The translations under genes and the position numbers were made by a program. The notes beneath the pieces are model-generated. The model was not told where the DNA came from and ran no database searches. It was given only the letters and a program-made list of their open reading frames with translations. Positions 1 through 8,103 of a DNA stretch of 20,496 bases are shown here, piece by piece. This DNA is from Chloroflexota bacterium (lineage in GTDB: Bacteria > Chloroflexota > Dehalococcoidia > Lucifugimonadales > VGZR01): positions 1 to 20,496 of the forward strand of contig JAQBWG010000009.1 of the NCBI GenBank assembly GCA_027625225.1, given 5' to 3'. Position 1 is the stretch's first letter, and every line of letters begins with the position of its first letter.

Positions 1-1054
1 CCGGATGCCCCAGGCTTATGCCGCTGCCATTCACATTCGTTCGTTCGATGTCCATATCGAGTTGGCGGATACAGGCCAGCGCCTGAGCCGCGAACGCCTC
101 GTTGAGTTCGATGAGGTCGAGGTCGCCGATGCTCATCCCAGCCTTGTCCAGCGCTATGCGGGTCGCGGGCACCGGGCCTATGCCCATGAACGCAGGGTCG
201 ACGCCGGCCACCGCGCGTGCCCGCCAGCGTAGCCGTGCTTTGATGCCCAGTTCGGCGGCTTTCTCCTCGGACATGATGACCACCGCAGCCGCGCCGTCGT
301 TGATGGTGGACGCGTTTCCGGCAGTAACAGAACCATCTTTTTTGAAGACGGGCTGAAGCTGCGCAAGTTTTTCAAGAGTGGTGTCGGAACGTGGCCCTTC
401 GTCTGTTGTCACGACGATAGGGTCGCCTTTGCGTTGGGGGACGTCTACGGCGACGGTCTGTCTGGTGAATCGGCCTTCGTTCGCTGCGGCAACGGCCCGT
501 TTCTGGCTCATCAGCGCAAGCTCGTCCTGGTCGGCGCGACTGACTTCGTAACGCGCTGCTACGTTCTCCGCCGTCACACCCATGTGGTAGAGGTTCACAG
601 GACAGCCCAGACCCTGTACAAGTCCGTCGGTCAGCTTGGCGTCGCCGAGGCGAAGGCCGTCGAAACGCGATTTGTAATCGAGCATAAAAGGAGTTTGACT
701 CATGTTTTCCGCGCCGCCCGCGACGACGATATCCGCCTCGCCGGTCTGCACCAGCATGGCGCCGAAGTTGATGGCCTCAAGTCCTGAAGAGCATTGCCGG
801 TTGATGGCGACGGTTGGCACCGACTCCGGAATGCGGCCCCTAAGTGCGGCTCTGCGGGCGGTGTATCCGGCTTCGGCGGCTTGCAGCGCGTTGCCCAGCA
901 CCACTTCCCCCACCATGTCGCCGGTGATTCCGGCGCGTTCCAGCGCGGCTTTGATGGTAATGGCACCCAGGTCGGCAGCCGAAACGTCCTTGAATGCTCC
1001 ACCGAATCTTCCGACCGGTGTTCGTGCCCCGCTTACGATAACTGGAGTGTTCAT
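1..1054 (-). CDS. Acetyl-CoA acetyltransferase / thiolase family protein, 3' end cut by window edge
   Basis: Thiolases join or cleave acyl-CoA units (acetoacetyl-CoA formation, or the last step of beta-oxidation) in the cytoplasm. I translated the minus strand from the ATG at 1054: 351 codons run without a stop to the window edge, against about 390 for the family, so roughly 40 residues are missing. The start reads MNTPVIVSGARTPVG. The nucleophile is Cys88 in NRQCSSGLEA. Further on are GGAENMS, then NEAFAAQAL, and the last codons read NVNGSGISLGHP, which holds the catalytic His. The final family motif with the second active Cys lies outside the window. A good ribosome site (AGAGGAG) precedes the ATG. 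It diverges from the ACIII operon. Family certain; substrate chain length, and hence atoB, fadA or phaA naming, cannot be decided. Confidence 0.95.
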   Translation of the reverse strand, partial: MNTPVIVSGARTPVGRFGGAFKDVSAADLGAITIKAALERAGITGDMVGEVVLGNALQAAEAGYTARRAALRGRIPESVPTVAINRQCSSGLEAINFGAMLVQTGEADIVVAGGAENMSQTPFMLDYKSRFDGLRLGDAKLTDGLVQGLGCPVNLYHMGVTAENVAARYEVSRADQDELALMSQKRAVAAANEGRFTRQTVAVDVPQRKGDPIVVTTDEGPRSDTTLEKLAQLQPVFKKDGSVTAGNASTINDGAAAVVIMSEEKAAELGIKARLRWRARAVAGVDPAFMGIGPVPATRIALDKAGMSIGDLDLIELNEAFAAQALACIRQLDMDIERTNVNGSGISLGHP

Positions 1055-1146
1055 CGTCTCCTCTTCGATTCCGAAGTCCGGCGGATTGTCCTGTCAGACC
1101 GGCGGAATTGTACCACGGGACGGCGTTTTGAAAACCGACTGGACGC

Positions 1147-1176
1147 ATGACACCCGCGCCCACAGGAAGTTGTCAA
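1147..1176 (-). promoter_or_regulatory. Candidate sigma-70 promoter for the thiolase gene
   Basis: Read on the minus strand, a perfect -35 hexamer TTGACA (1176-1171) is followed after 18 bases by TGTCAT (1152-1147), which matches four of six positions of TATAAT. Transcription would begin near 1140 and leave a leader of about 85 bases. Position and orientation fit the thiolase, but the -10 is imperfect. Confidence 0.4.
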
Positions 1177-1203
1177 CATCGCTCCGGAAGGGCTCTGAAA
1201 GTC

Positions 1204-1232
1204 TTGACACCCCACAAGGCCTGTGATAGCTT
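1204..1232 (+). promoter_or_regulatory. Candidate sigma-70 promoter for the ACIII operon
   Basis: TTGACA (1204-1209), a 17-base spacer and TAGCTT (1227-1232) lie about 60 bases ahead of the first gene of the operon. The -35 is perfect; the -10 matches only three of six positions. It sits back to back with the thiolase promoter, so one regulator could act on both directions. Confidence 0.4.
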
Positions 1233-1291
1233 TCACCAAGTTTTAGGTTCGTATCCGCGATGCCTCTGAACTAGCTTGCTGAGGGGCAAAT

Positions 1292-1582
1292 TTGGAGCCT
1301 TCTGTAATCACAAGCGCCAATTGGGCAGATTTGGGCCACCTGTTATCCACATTGTGGGGAGTGGTGGCCCTCATTGTGTTCTTTGCGGCAAATCTACTCA
1401 TTGGACACGTATGGGTGCCGTCGTTCGTTAAGTCAGGGCATATCCCGGCTAGTCTAAACAAGATTCGGCCGATGTTTTACCTGACTGCTGTGGCATCGTT
1501 TACGGGTGCGATTGTGATGCTGGGCTTCGCGGCTAAGCACGCGGGAGTCCTTCACCAAATTTTCGAGAGATATTGGATCTAG
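1292..1582 (+). CDS. Small two-helix membrane protein at the head of the ACIII operon, function unknown
   Basis: I do not recognise a family. The 96-residue product has two hydrophobic segments, roughly residues 17-41 and 61-83, joined by a basic loop (SFVKSG...LNKIRP), and ends in a short amphipathic tail (HQIFERYWI). There is no cysteine and no heme or metal motif. The start is TTG at 1292: an in-frame TGA at 1280-1282 blocks anything longer, and GAGGGG (1281-1286) lies five bases upstream. It is the first gene after the operon promoter, 55 bases before actA, so it is probably co-transcribed with ACIII. By position it could be an accessory or structural subunit; ACIII complexes are known to contain extra small membrane subunits beyond ActA-F. 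That role is inference. The reading frame is well supported; the function is not. Confidence 0.75.
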   Translation: MEPSVITSANWADLGHLLSTLWGVVALIVFFAANLLIGHVWVPSFVKSGHIPASLNKIRPMFYLTAVASFTGAIVMLGFAAKHAGVLHQIFERYWI

Positions 1583-1637
1583 GGATACTTAGCAAGTGTT
1601 CCTGCTAGACCCAAATATTTGATAAGGCGAATAAGAA

Positions 1638-2246
1638 TTGCTGCCAGGGGATTTTCAGCCCTCAAGGCCTACAAATAAACAGTTAATCAAATGGGGCATT
1701 CTGAGTCTCGTTAGCCTCTTCTTTGTCGCCGTCGTCGTCGGCGTCCTCATGTTCGTTATCTCTGCCTGGTTGGGCAAGCCGTTGAGTGTATTCGGCTACG
1801 ACGAAGGCCCTGATCAGCCCATCGCGTTTCCGCATACCCGGCACGTTCAGGAACTTGGCCTCGACTGCACCTTCTGCCATCGCAATGTCGAAACGGGTGC
1901 CGCAGCTACTATCCCCCCGGTCGGCCTGTGCATGACCTGCCACGCCGTGGCGGGCGATGGACTGGCCGAGGTTGAGAAGCTCCGCGAGGTTGCAGCAGCG
2001 GGCGAGGCCATTGACTGGGTTCGGGTGCATCGGGTACCCGATTTCGTTCGCTTTAACCATTCAGCGCACATCATCTTCTTCAGTGAGCAAGACAACATTC
2101 TCTCTTCCGAGGTTTGTGCTGTTTGTCACGGGGACGTGGGCAGTATGGTAAAAGTGGAGCAGGCACGCTATTTGAAGATGGCAGACTGTGTGAACTGCCA
2201 TAGGGACAACAACGCACCAACAGATTGTGTAACGTGTCATTACTAA
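1638..2246 (+). CDS. actA: ACIII subunit ActA, membrane-anchored pentaheme cytochrome c
   Basis: ActA is the multiheme cytochrome c subunit of alternative complex III and passes electrons toward the periplasmic acceptor. The 202-residue protein has one N-terminal membrane segment (about residues 18-44) and then a periplasmic domain with exactly five CxxCH heme sites: 77-81, 98-102, 160-164, 184-188 and 197-201, the last ending two residues from the C-terminus. Histidines outside these motifs (H66, H69, H141, H144, in FPHTRH and FNHSAH) are candidate sixth heme ligands. The start is TTG at 1638, since an in-frame TAA at 1632-1634 excludes an earlier one; AAGG at 1624-1627 is a modest ribosome site. 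actB1 follows 23 bases on. Cytochrome c maturation genes are not in the window. Family call is firm from heme count, anchor and gene order. Confidence 0.92.
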   Translation: MLPGDFQPSRPTNKQLIKWGILSLVSLFFVAVVVGVLMFVISAWLGKPLSVFGYDEGPDQPIAFPHTRHVQELGLDCTFCHRNVETGAAATIPPVGLCMTCHAVAGDGLAEVEKLREVAAAGEAIDWVRVHRVPDFVRFNHSAHIIFFSEQDNILSSEVCAVCHGDVGSMVKVEQARYLKMADCVNCHRDNNAPTDCVTCHY

Positions 2247-2269
2247 GGGATTTGAATAACTAAAGAATT

Positions 2270-4531
2270 ATGGCTTTAACGAGACGACAATTTTTAGCGA
2301 TGGCTGGCGGTGGTGCCGGCGCTGCAGTCCTGTTCCAGGCCTGCGGAGTGCCCGAGCACGAACTATTCGTCGAGTCGTCGAATGAGATTCCCGAAGACCT
2401 CGTTTCCGGTCTCGACAACTGGTACGCCACGATTTGTCGCCAGTGCTCCTCGACTGAGGGCATCGTCGTTCGTGTCATGGAGGGCCGTGCCAAGAAGATT
2501 GAAGGTAACGTTGACTTCCCCATCAACGAGGGCGCGCATAGCGTCCGTTGCGATGCCGGTGTGCAGGCGCTCTACCATCCCGACCGAATAGCTGCTCCGC
2601 TAGTTCGCGTCGGCGAACGCGGTTCAGGACGCTGGGAAGAAATCAGCTGGACGGATGCCATGGAGCGGGTGGCCTTGCAGCTTCGCAACCTTTCAAACGC
2701 CAATCGCGCAGTTATGGTTACCCCGCCCATGCGCTCCTACTCCGGCCTCGTTGCCGACAGGTTCATGGCGCGTTTCGGCGGGCAGTACCTTCGTTACGAG
2801 CCGCTTGAGACTACCAATGTCCGCCGCGCAGTGAAGCAGGTGTTCGGCCAGGATAGGATGCCCGACTTCGACCTTGGTAATTCCAGCTTCGTCCTGTCAT
2901 TCGGGGCAGACTTCCTGAATACATGGATGTCTCCTGTACGTTACGGTCGAGGATACGGCCGGTTCCGCCAGGGCGACCGTGAACGTGGGACGATGATTCA
3001 CGTTGACAGCCGTTTCTCGATGACCGGCGCAAATGCCGATGAAATCGTATTTATTAAGCCGGGCCAAGAAGGCATTCTTGCTTTGAGTATCGCCTCGGTC
3101 ATTATTGATGAAGGCCTGGGCAACGCCAGCGCCGTAAGTGCGTTGACCAATGGCGGTCGCATAGATATGTCTCGATTCGCTCCCGACCGTGTTGCAAGTG
3201 CTGTCGGAGTAGATGCCGCCCGCATTCGGGATATCGCGCACCAGTTCGCCGAGCACGGCACGGCCCTCGCTATCGGTGGTGGCTCTGCAGCCGCACACAC
3301 CAACGGTTATTTCAATATGGTCGCCATCTATTCCCTGAACTACCTGGTAGGTTCGGTAGGGCGCGAAGGTGGTGTCAACTTCAACCCGGCTTCACCTTTG
3401 AAGGATATTCCGACCGGAGCGAGCTTCAGTCAATGGCGTCAGCTCGTGACTCGTATGCGAAGCCGCGAGGTCGGCGTTCTCATGGTCAAGGGTGCCGACC
3501 CCATGTATGCCCTGCCGGGTTCTATCGGCTTCCGCGAAGCCAGCTTCGACGTGCCGTTCATCTTCAGCTTCTCGAACAGCCTGGACGACACTACGGCGAT
3601 GGCCGATTTGGTGTTGCCGGAACACAACTATCTTGAAGACTGGGACATCGTTGACCCTGACCCCGGCCCCGGCTATCAGTCGGTCGGGTTCCAGCAGCCG
3701 GTCGTACGGCCGTTCTTCGAGTCGCGCGGTCAGCATTTGGGCACCAAGGGTTTCGCCGATGCGCTCATGGGCATTGCTGGCGAATTGGAACTCGATTTAG
3801 GCTTGCCCTCGACATTCCGTGAGCTTCTTCAAGATGGAGCCCGGACGCTGTTCAATCTGAACCGCGGCTCGGTGCGCGCCAGCGACTTCCGTGCCTTCTG
3901 GAACGGCGCGCTACAACGCGGCGGCTGGTGGGACACCGGCGCTCGCGGCGGCAACCGCCCGACGCCTCCTGCTCTCCCGGCCAACGTCGGCCAGGCGCCC
4001 TCGTTCGATGGCAACGGGACGTTTAATTTGATACCGTTCGCGTCCACCTCCCTCATGGAGGGGCAGACGGCAGACCTTCCCTGGTTACAGGCAACGCCCG
4101 ACCCCGTGTCCACCGCGACGTGGCGGACATGGGTGGAGATTAATATCAAAGTCGCAGATGATATGGACATCCGTGAAGGCGACGTGGTCCGCATCACATC
4201 GGGCTTCGGTGGGCCTGACGTCGAACCCGGCGAAGGCGTTCTCGCGCTGGCGTATCCGCACCCGGGCGTTCCGCCCGATGTCGTTTGTGTGCCGCTCGGG
4301 CAGGGCCGTAGGGGCAGTGGCCGGTATGCAAAAGGGCGTGGTGGCAATATCATGTCTATTCTTTCGCCAGGTGCTGACCGTGAAACCGGTGCGCTTGCCT
4401 GGGCCTCGACCCGTGTTCGCATCGAAAAGACCGGCGACTGGGTGCGTTTGCCCAAGGCTGAGAACACAAATCCTGACCTTGCCACCGATGAAGGTCAGCA
4501 TATCGTCAAGATTACACCGAAGGATTCATAG
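2270..4531 (+). CDS. actB1: ACIII subunit ActB1, molybdopterin-oxidoreductase-like protein with Tat signal
   Basis: This is the large periplasmic subunit, related to molybdopterin oxidoreductases such as polysulfide reductase PsrA, but family members in ACIII are thought to carry no molybdenum. The 753-residue protein begins with a twin-arginine signal (TRRQFLAM) and a hydrophobic run ending at Cys25 in LFQACG, a weak lipobox, so it may be Tat-exported and lipid-anchored. The N-terminal site that holds a [4Fe-4S] cluster in true molybdoenzymes (CxxCxxxC then a distant C) is incomplete: Cys56, Cys59 and Cys94 remain, but the third position is Glu63. A C-terminal beta-barrel-like region (from about residue 615, WVEINIKVADDMDIREGD) resembles the family's molydopterin dinucleotide-binding domain. 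In Rhodothermus this part is fused to the Fe-S part; here actB2 is a separate gene 15 bases downstream. Confidence 0.9.
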   Translation: MALTRRQFLAMAGGGAGAAVLFQACGVPEHELFVESSNEIPEDLVSGLDNWYATICRQCSSTEGIVVRVMEGRAKKIEGNVDFPINEGAHSVRCDAGVQALYHPDRIAAPLVRVGERGSGRWEEISWTDAMERVALQLRNLSNANRAVMVTPPMRSYSGLVADRFMARFGGQYLRYEPLETTNVRRAVKQVFGQDRMPDFDLGNSSFVLSFGADFLNTWMSPVRYGRGYGRFRQGDRERGTMIHVDSRFSMTGANADEIVFIKPGQEGILALSIASVIIDEGLGNASAVSALTNGGRIDMSRFAPDRVASAVGVDAARIRDIAHQFAEHGTALAIGGGSAAAHTNGYFNMVAIYSLNYLVGSVGREGGVNFNPASPLKDIPTGASFSQWRQLVTRMRSREVGVLMVKGADPMYALPGSIGFREASFDVPFIFSFSNSLDDTTAMADLVLPEHNYLEDWDIVDPDPGPGYQSVGFQQPVVRPFFESRGQHLGTKGFADALMGIAGELELDLGLPSTFRELLQDGARTLFNLNRGSVRASDFRAFWNGALQRGGWWDTGARGGNRPTPPALPANVGQAPSFDGNGTFNLIPFASTSLMEGQTADLPWLQATPDPVSTATWRTWVEINIKVADDMDIREGDVVRITSGFGGPDVEPGEGVLALAYPHPGVPPDVVCVPLGQGRRGSGRYAKGRGGNIMSILSPGADRETGALAWASTRVRIEKTGDWVRLPKAENTNPDLATDEGQHIVKITPKDS

Positions 4532-4546
4532 ACTGGAGTCTGACTG

Positions 4547-5305
4547 ATGGCTGAACTCAAACAAACACAGCAACGCCAGTGGGGAATGGTGATAGACCTG
4601 GACAAGTGCACGGGCTGCCAGGCCTGCGTGGTTGCTTGCCAGTCTGAGAACAACATTCCCATCAACGAAGAAGCGCATTACAATCAGCGTCGCGCTATCC
4701 AATGGATTCGTGTCGAGCGGTACTGGGAAGGCGAATTCCCTGACATCAAGGCGCGATTCATGCCGGTACTGTGCCAGCACTGTGACAACGCGCCGTGTGA
4801 GCCGGTCTGTCCCGTATATGCTACTTATCACAACACCGAGGGTCTCAACGTCCAGGTGTACAACCGCTGCGTGGGCACCCGATTCTGTGCGAATAACTGC
4901 CCGTATCATGCCCGCTTCTTCAACTTCTGGGAACCAGCATGGCCCAATAGCCTGAAGAACCAGTTGAACCCGGACGTCACCGTCCGGAGCCGGGGCATCA
5001 TGGAAAAGTGCACGTTCTGTGTACAGCGCATCGCCCGTGTGAAGCGTAAAGCCAAGAATGAAGGCGAGACAGTGAACGACGGCGACCGCGCGCTCAGTCC
5101 GGCGTGCGTGAACGCCTGCCCCACCGAAACGCTTTTCTTCGGCGACTTTAAAGACCCGAATAGTACCGTCGCCAAAATGAAAGACAAGGAAACACACGGT
5201 GGGCGTGGATACCACCTCTTGGAAGAGATAGGTACCGACACCAACGTGGTGTATCTCAAGAAAGTAGACAAACACGCTGAGGCCAAGGAAGAGGTACATG
5301 CCTAG
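4547..5305 (+). CDS. actB2: ACIII subunit ActB2, ferredoxin-like protein with three [4Fe-4S] and one [3Fe-4S] site
   Basis: ActB2 is the electron-wire subunit between the quinol-oxidising membrane part and the hemes, of the PsrB/NrfC/TtrB type. In 252 residues I count 15 cluster cysteines in four groups: 21, 24, 27, 31; then 76, 79, 84, 88; then 108, 114, 118; then 155, 158, 187, 191. The third group reads CVGTRFCANNCP: where four-cysteine relatives have a second Cys, there is Thr111, so this site should hold a [3Fe-4S] cluster. That matches the cluster set reported for ACIII from other bacteria. It has no signal peptide and is probably exported as a complex with the Tat-tagged ActB1. GGAG precedes the ATG. 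Its 3' end overlaps the next gene by eight bases, indicating translational coupling. Confidence 0.95.
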   Translation: MAELKQTQQRQWGMVIDLDKCTGCQACVVACQSENNIPINEEAHYNQRRAIQWIRVERYWEGEFPDIKARFMPVLCQHCDNAPCEPVCPVYATYHNTEGLNVQVYNRCVGTRFCANNCPYHARFFNFWEPAWPNSLKNQLNPDVTVRSRGIMEKCTFCVQRIARVKRKAKNEGETVNDGDRALSPACVNACPTETLFFGDFKDPNSTVAKMKDKETHGGRGYHLLEEIGTDTNVVYLKKVDKHAEAKEEVHA

Positions 5306-6707
5306 TAACGGCCACAACGGACACGCTGCCGAAGCCGTCGTGCTGACGCAAGCGCAAGTTCAGGAAGATCTCCAAGAGAAGCACGAGCGGTCGCGCGGTC
5401 AAACGTTCCGCGTTGCGGTCGGCCTTTTCTCAGTGCTGCTCGTTCTGGGCATTATCGGCTTCATACTGCGTGTCGTTGACGGCGTATCGGATACTGCGAA
5501 GTGGGGCTACTACGCCGCCGCCTTTGCATTTGTGCTGAGCACCGCCGGAGCGGCCCCCATGGTCGCCATCGCACCACGCATCGCCAAGGCACATTGGCCC
5601 AGGCCTATTTCGCGTTCCGCCGAATTATTCTCTATCGTCGGCTTGTTCAACTTGTTGGTCTTTATTCCACTGCTGTGGGTGTTGCCCCCGTTGGAGCAGG
5701 GTCGCCGCACACTGTGGTTCTTCGGTTCTGTTGGGGAGCCTGTGCCAAACTACAGCCCTCACATCTGGGCTACGCTTGCCATGCTCGCACTGGTCGTCGT
5801 CGGCGTTCTGCTCGTCTGGATGTCTGCCCTCCCCGATATCGCTGCGTTGCGCGATCGGTTGCCCCAGGGCACGCGTAAGCAAAAAATGTATGCCTGGCTG
5901 GCCAGAGGATGGAAGGGCACGTCGGCCCAATGGTTCATGCAGAAGCACCGCCTTGGCATTCTCGGCGCCTTCTATTTCGCTATGCTTATCTTCCTCCACT
6001 TCCTTATCAGTGTGGACTTCCTTATGACACTCGTGCCGGGCTGGATAGATGCACTATACCCGGCCACACACGTTGCCAACGCCCTCCAGGGCGGCGTGGC
6101 TAGCGTTATGCTCACTATGGTCATCATGCGGCAGTGGGGTGGCTACAAAAACGAAATTGGGCTCGACCAGTTCTGGGGGTTGGGCAAATTGCTATTCGCT
6201 CTGTCCCTGCTCTGGATATGGTTCTTCTTCTCCAGCTTCATCATCTTTTGGTTTGGCAAGAAGCCGAACGAAGTTTCCGTCATCGAACTGTTTATCAAGG
6301 GGCCGTATCTACCCATCTTCTATGCCGAATTCGTATTGACCTTCTTTTTCCCATTGGTCTTTATGATTTGGAATCCTATTCGCAAGAGCATCTGGGGGCC
6401 CACCATATTGTCGATAGCTGTACTTGCGGGCACCTTCTTTGGCCGCATCCGCATGTATGTCGCGAGCTATTCAGTCGCCGATCAGTCCGCATTACATGCG
6501 ATTGAAACGGTTCCGGCCACCGTTATGCCTGGCATCGCCGATGTGTTTATCGTTCTCGGCGTAATAGGGGGCTCGATTCTAACGTATTTGCTGGCGAGCC
6601 GAATTATCCCGATTATGAGCATCTGGGAGAAGAAAGAGATGCTTATGTATGAAGTTCACAGGCCCTTGCACCGTATTCACGTAAGAATTTTGGGCAAGCC
6701 CGACTAA
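5298..6707 (+). CDS. actF: ACIII membrane subunit of the NrfD/PsrC family, ActF-like
   Basis: An integral membrane protein of 469 residues with about ten hydrophobic segments after a polar N-terminal stretch of roughly 35 residues. It belongs to the NrfD/PsrC family, which forms the membrane part of ACIII in two copies, ActC and ActF. I assign this copy as ActF-like by comparison with its downstream paralogue: where that protein has WIGISHAG, this one has LSTAGAAP (residues 80-87) and lacks the His expected at the quinol site. Both share the next helix pattern (RPISRSAEL here, RPLTRAAEV there). A second aligned region is SVDFLMTLVPGW here and SWDFAVQVGVEGW in the partner. The ATG overlaps actB2 and has a strong GGAAGAGG site. 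The F-before-C order differs from the Rhodothermus arrangement; the C/F naming could be swapped, but membership in ACIII is secure. Confidence 0.8.
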   Translation: MPSNGHNGHAAEAVVLTQAQVQEDLQEKHERSRGQTFRVAVGLFSVLLVLGIIGFILRVVDGVSDTAKWGYYAAAFAFVLSTAGAAPMVAIAPRIAKAHWPRPISRSAELFSIVGLFNLLVFIPLLWVLPPLEQGRRTLWFFGSVGEPVPNYSPHIWATLAMLALVVVGVLLVWMSALPDIAALRDRLPQGTRKQKMYAWLARGWKGTSAQWFMQKHRLGILGAFYFAMLIFLHFLISVDFLMTLVPGWIDALYPATHVANALQGGVASVMLTMVIMRQWGGYKNEIGLDQFWGLGKLLFALSLLWIWFFFSSFIIFWFGKKPNEVSVIELFIKGPYLPIFYAEFVLTFFFPLVFMIWNPIRKSIWGPTILSIAVLAGTFFGRIRMYVASYSVADQSALHAIETVPATVMPGIADVFIVLGVIGGSILTYLLASRIIPIMSIWEKKEMLMYEVHRPLHRIHVRILGKPD

Positions 6708-6723
6708 GTGACGTAGGAACGTA

Positions 6724-8103
6724 ATGCAGGAACACGTACAACTAAACTCAAAAGAAGTTAACGATATCCTCCTGAAGGACGTCTTGGGCATGCCCAAGTG
6801 GTGGCTCCCTGCTGTCCTGTTTTTCTTGGTCGTCTTCCTCGCGGGTGGTGCGGCCTTCGGTTACATGCTTAACAAGGGTGTTGGAGTAACAGGCCTGAAC
6901 CGCCCCGTCATGTGGGGCTTCTTCATGGTCAACTTCGTCTTCTGGATCGGTATCAGCCACGCCGGCATCATGATTTCCGCCATCCTGCGCCTCACTCAGG
7001 CCGAGTGGCGGCGTCCACTCACCCGTGCCGCCGAGGTGCTTACCGTCTTTTCGCTCACCTCTGCTCTCATGGCTGCGCCGCTCGTCCACGTCGGACGCCC
7101 CTGGCGTGCGGCCTTGTGGGTGTTCCCCTACGACTTCGAACGTGGCGTATGGCCGAACGTCCGCTCCGCGTTCGTGTGGGACCCATCTGCCGTCATGACC
7201 TATCTCACCGCCAGCACACTGTTCGTCATCATCGCGTTGCTGCCTGACCTGGCAATTATCCGCGACCGCACGACCGGTACAGCCCACAAGGTCTACAGCC
7301 TCCTGTGTCTCGGTTGGCGTGGAACGCCGCGGCAATGGAAACTCCAAGCCGTTGCAGGCATCCTGCTGTCGGCACTGGTTTTGCCCGTATTCGTCTCCGT
7401 ACACTCCATCGTGTCCTGGGACTTCGCCGTTCAGGTCGGCGTCGAAGGCTGGCACTCCACCATCTTCGCCCCCTACTTCATCATCGGAGCCATCCATTCC
7501 GGCGTGTCCGCCGTGGCGACAGTCATGGTATTGATGGTGTGGTTATACAAGTGGCAAAAAATACTGACACCCGACCATTTGGACGCTATTGGCCGTTTGC
7601 TAATCATCGTGGCGACGATATGGTTCTTCGCCTTCTTCTTGGAGTGGGTGTTCGCTCTCTACACATTAGAAGACCCTGAGCTCGCCTTGCGCGAACTTCA
7701 GGTATTCAAGCACCCATGGATGGCGCTGTTCATCGTCTTCCTCATAACCGCCTACTTCTTCCCGGTGCCTATGTGGATGTTCAAGAAAGTGCGTCGTAAC
7801 ATGTTTTGGATGTTCGTCACCACCATTTCGGTGAACATCGGGATGTGGCTCGAACGCTTCCTCATTATCGTGCTCGGCCTCGCACGAAGACAGGCATTCA
7901 CCTTCGACTGGGGTACATACCATCCCAGCATGATTGAAATCTTGATGGTAATAGCCACCTTTGCCTGGGTTATGTTTGGTATGCTCGTATTCGCGAAAGT
8001 ATTCCCGCTCATTCCGCTTTTCGATATCAAGGAAGGCATGGTCGGCGGGCCGCACAAGATAAAGATTGGACGGAAAGAAATTCCGGCCTCCATACACGAA
8101 TGA
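6724..8103 (+). CDS. actC: ACIII membrane subunit of the NrfD/PsrC family, ActC-like, likely quinol-oxidising
   Basis: A second NrfD/PsrC-type protein of 459 residues with about ten membrane helices. It carries the WIGISHAG motif (residues 74-81, His79) that I associate with ActC proteins and their quinol-binding pocket, followed by RPLTRAAEV and HVGRPWRAA, and later GWHSTIFAPYF and the loop MWMFKKVRRN. This copy is therefore the better candidate for menaquinol oxidation. The ATG lies 16 bases after the previous stop with AGGAA upstream, and its stop overlaps the ATG of actD in an ATGA junction. It is similar in size and layout to the preceding gene, as expected for the ActC/ActF pair that arose by ancient duplication. 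Assignment as C rather than F is from motif recall and not from an alignment search. Confidence 0.82.
   Translation: MQEHVQLNSKEVNDILLKDVLGMPKWWLPAVLFFLVVFLAGGAAFGYMLNKGVGVTGLNRPVMWGFFMVNFVFWIGISHAGIMISAILRLTQAEWRRPLTRAAEVLTVFSLTSALMAAPLVHVGRPWRAALWVFPYDFERGVWPNVRSAFVWDPSAVMTYLTASTLFVIIALLPDLAIIRDRTTGTAHKVYSLLCLGWRGTPRQWKLQAVAGILLSALVLPVFVSVHSIVSWDFAVQVGVEGWHSTIFAPYFIIGAIHSGVSAVATVMVLMVWLYKWQKILTPDHLDAIGRLLIIVATIWFFAFFLEWVFALYTLEDPELALRELQVFKHPWMALFIVFLITAYFFPVPMWMFKKVRRNMFWMFVTTISVNIGMWLERFLIIVLGLARRQAFTFDWGTYHPSMIEILMVIATFAWVMFGMLVFAKVFPLIPLFDIKEGMVGGPHKIKIGRKEIPASIHE

Noticed and set aside
700..1163. Several short open frames on both strands across the thiolase
   Set aside because: The continuous minus-strand thiolase frame from 1054 to the left edge, with all expected motifs in order, explains the region; no frameshift is needed.
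1343..1351. Perfect DnaA-box-like nonamer TTATCCACA
   Set aside because: It lies inside the coding sequence of the small membrane protein (codons for L-S-T), is isolated, and has no AT-rich unwinding region or further boxes nearby. A near match at 9672 is also inside a gene. Chance is the simplest explanation.
4526..5317. Minus-strand open frame of 263 codons opposite actB2, and similar ones at 6748-7497 and 3829-4485
   Set aside because: All lie antisense to well-recognised ACIII genes and show no domain, signal or ribosome site; they are shadows of GC-rich coding sequence.
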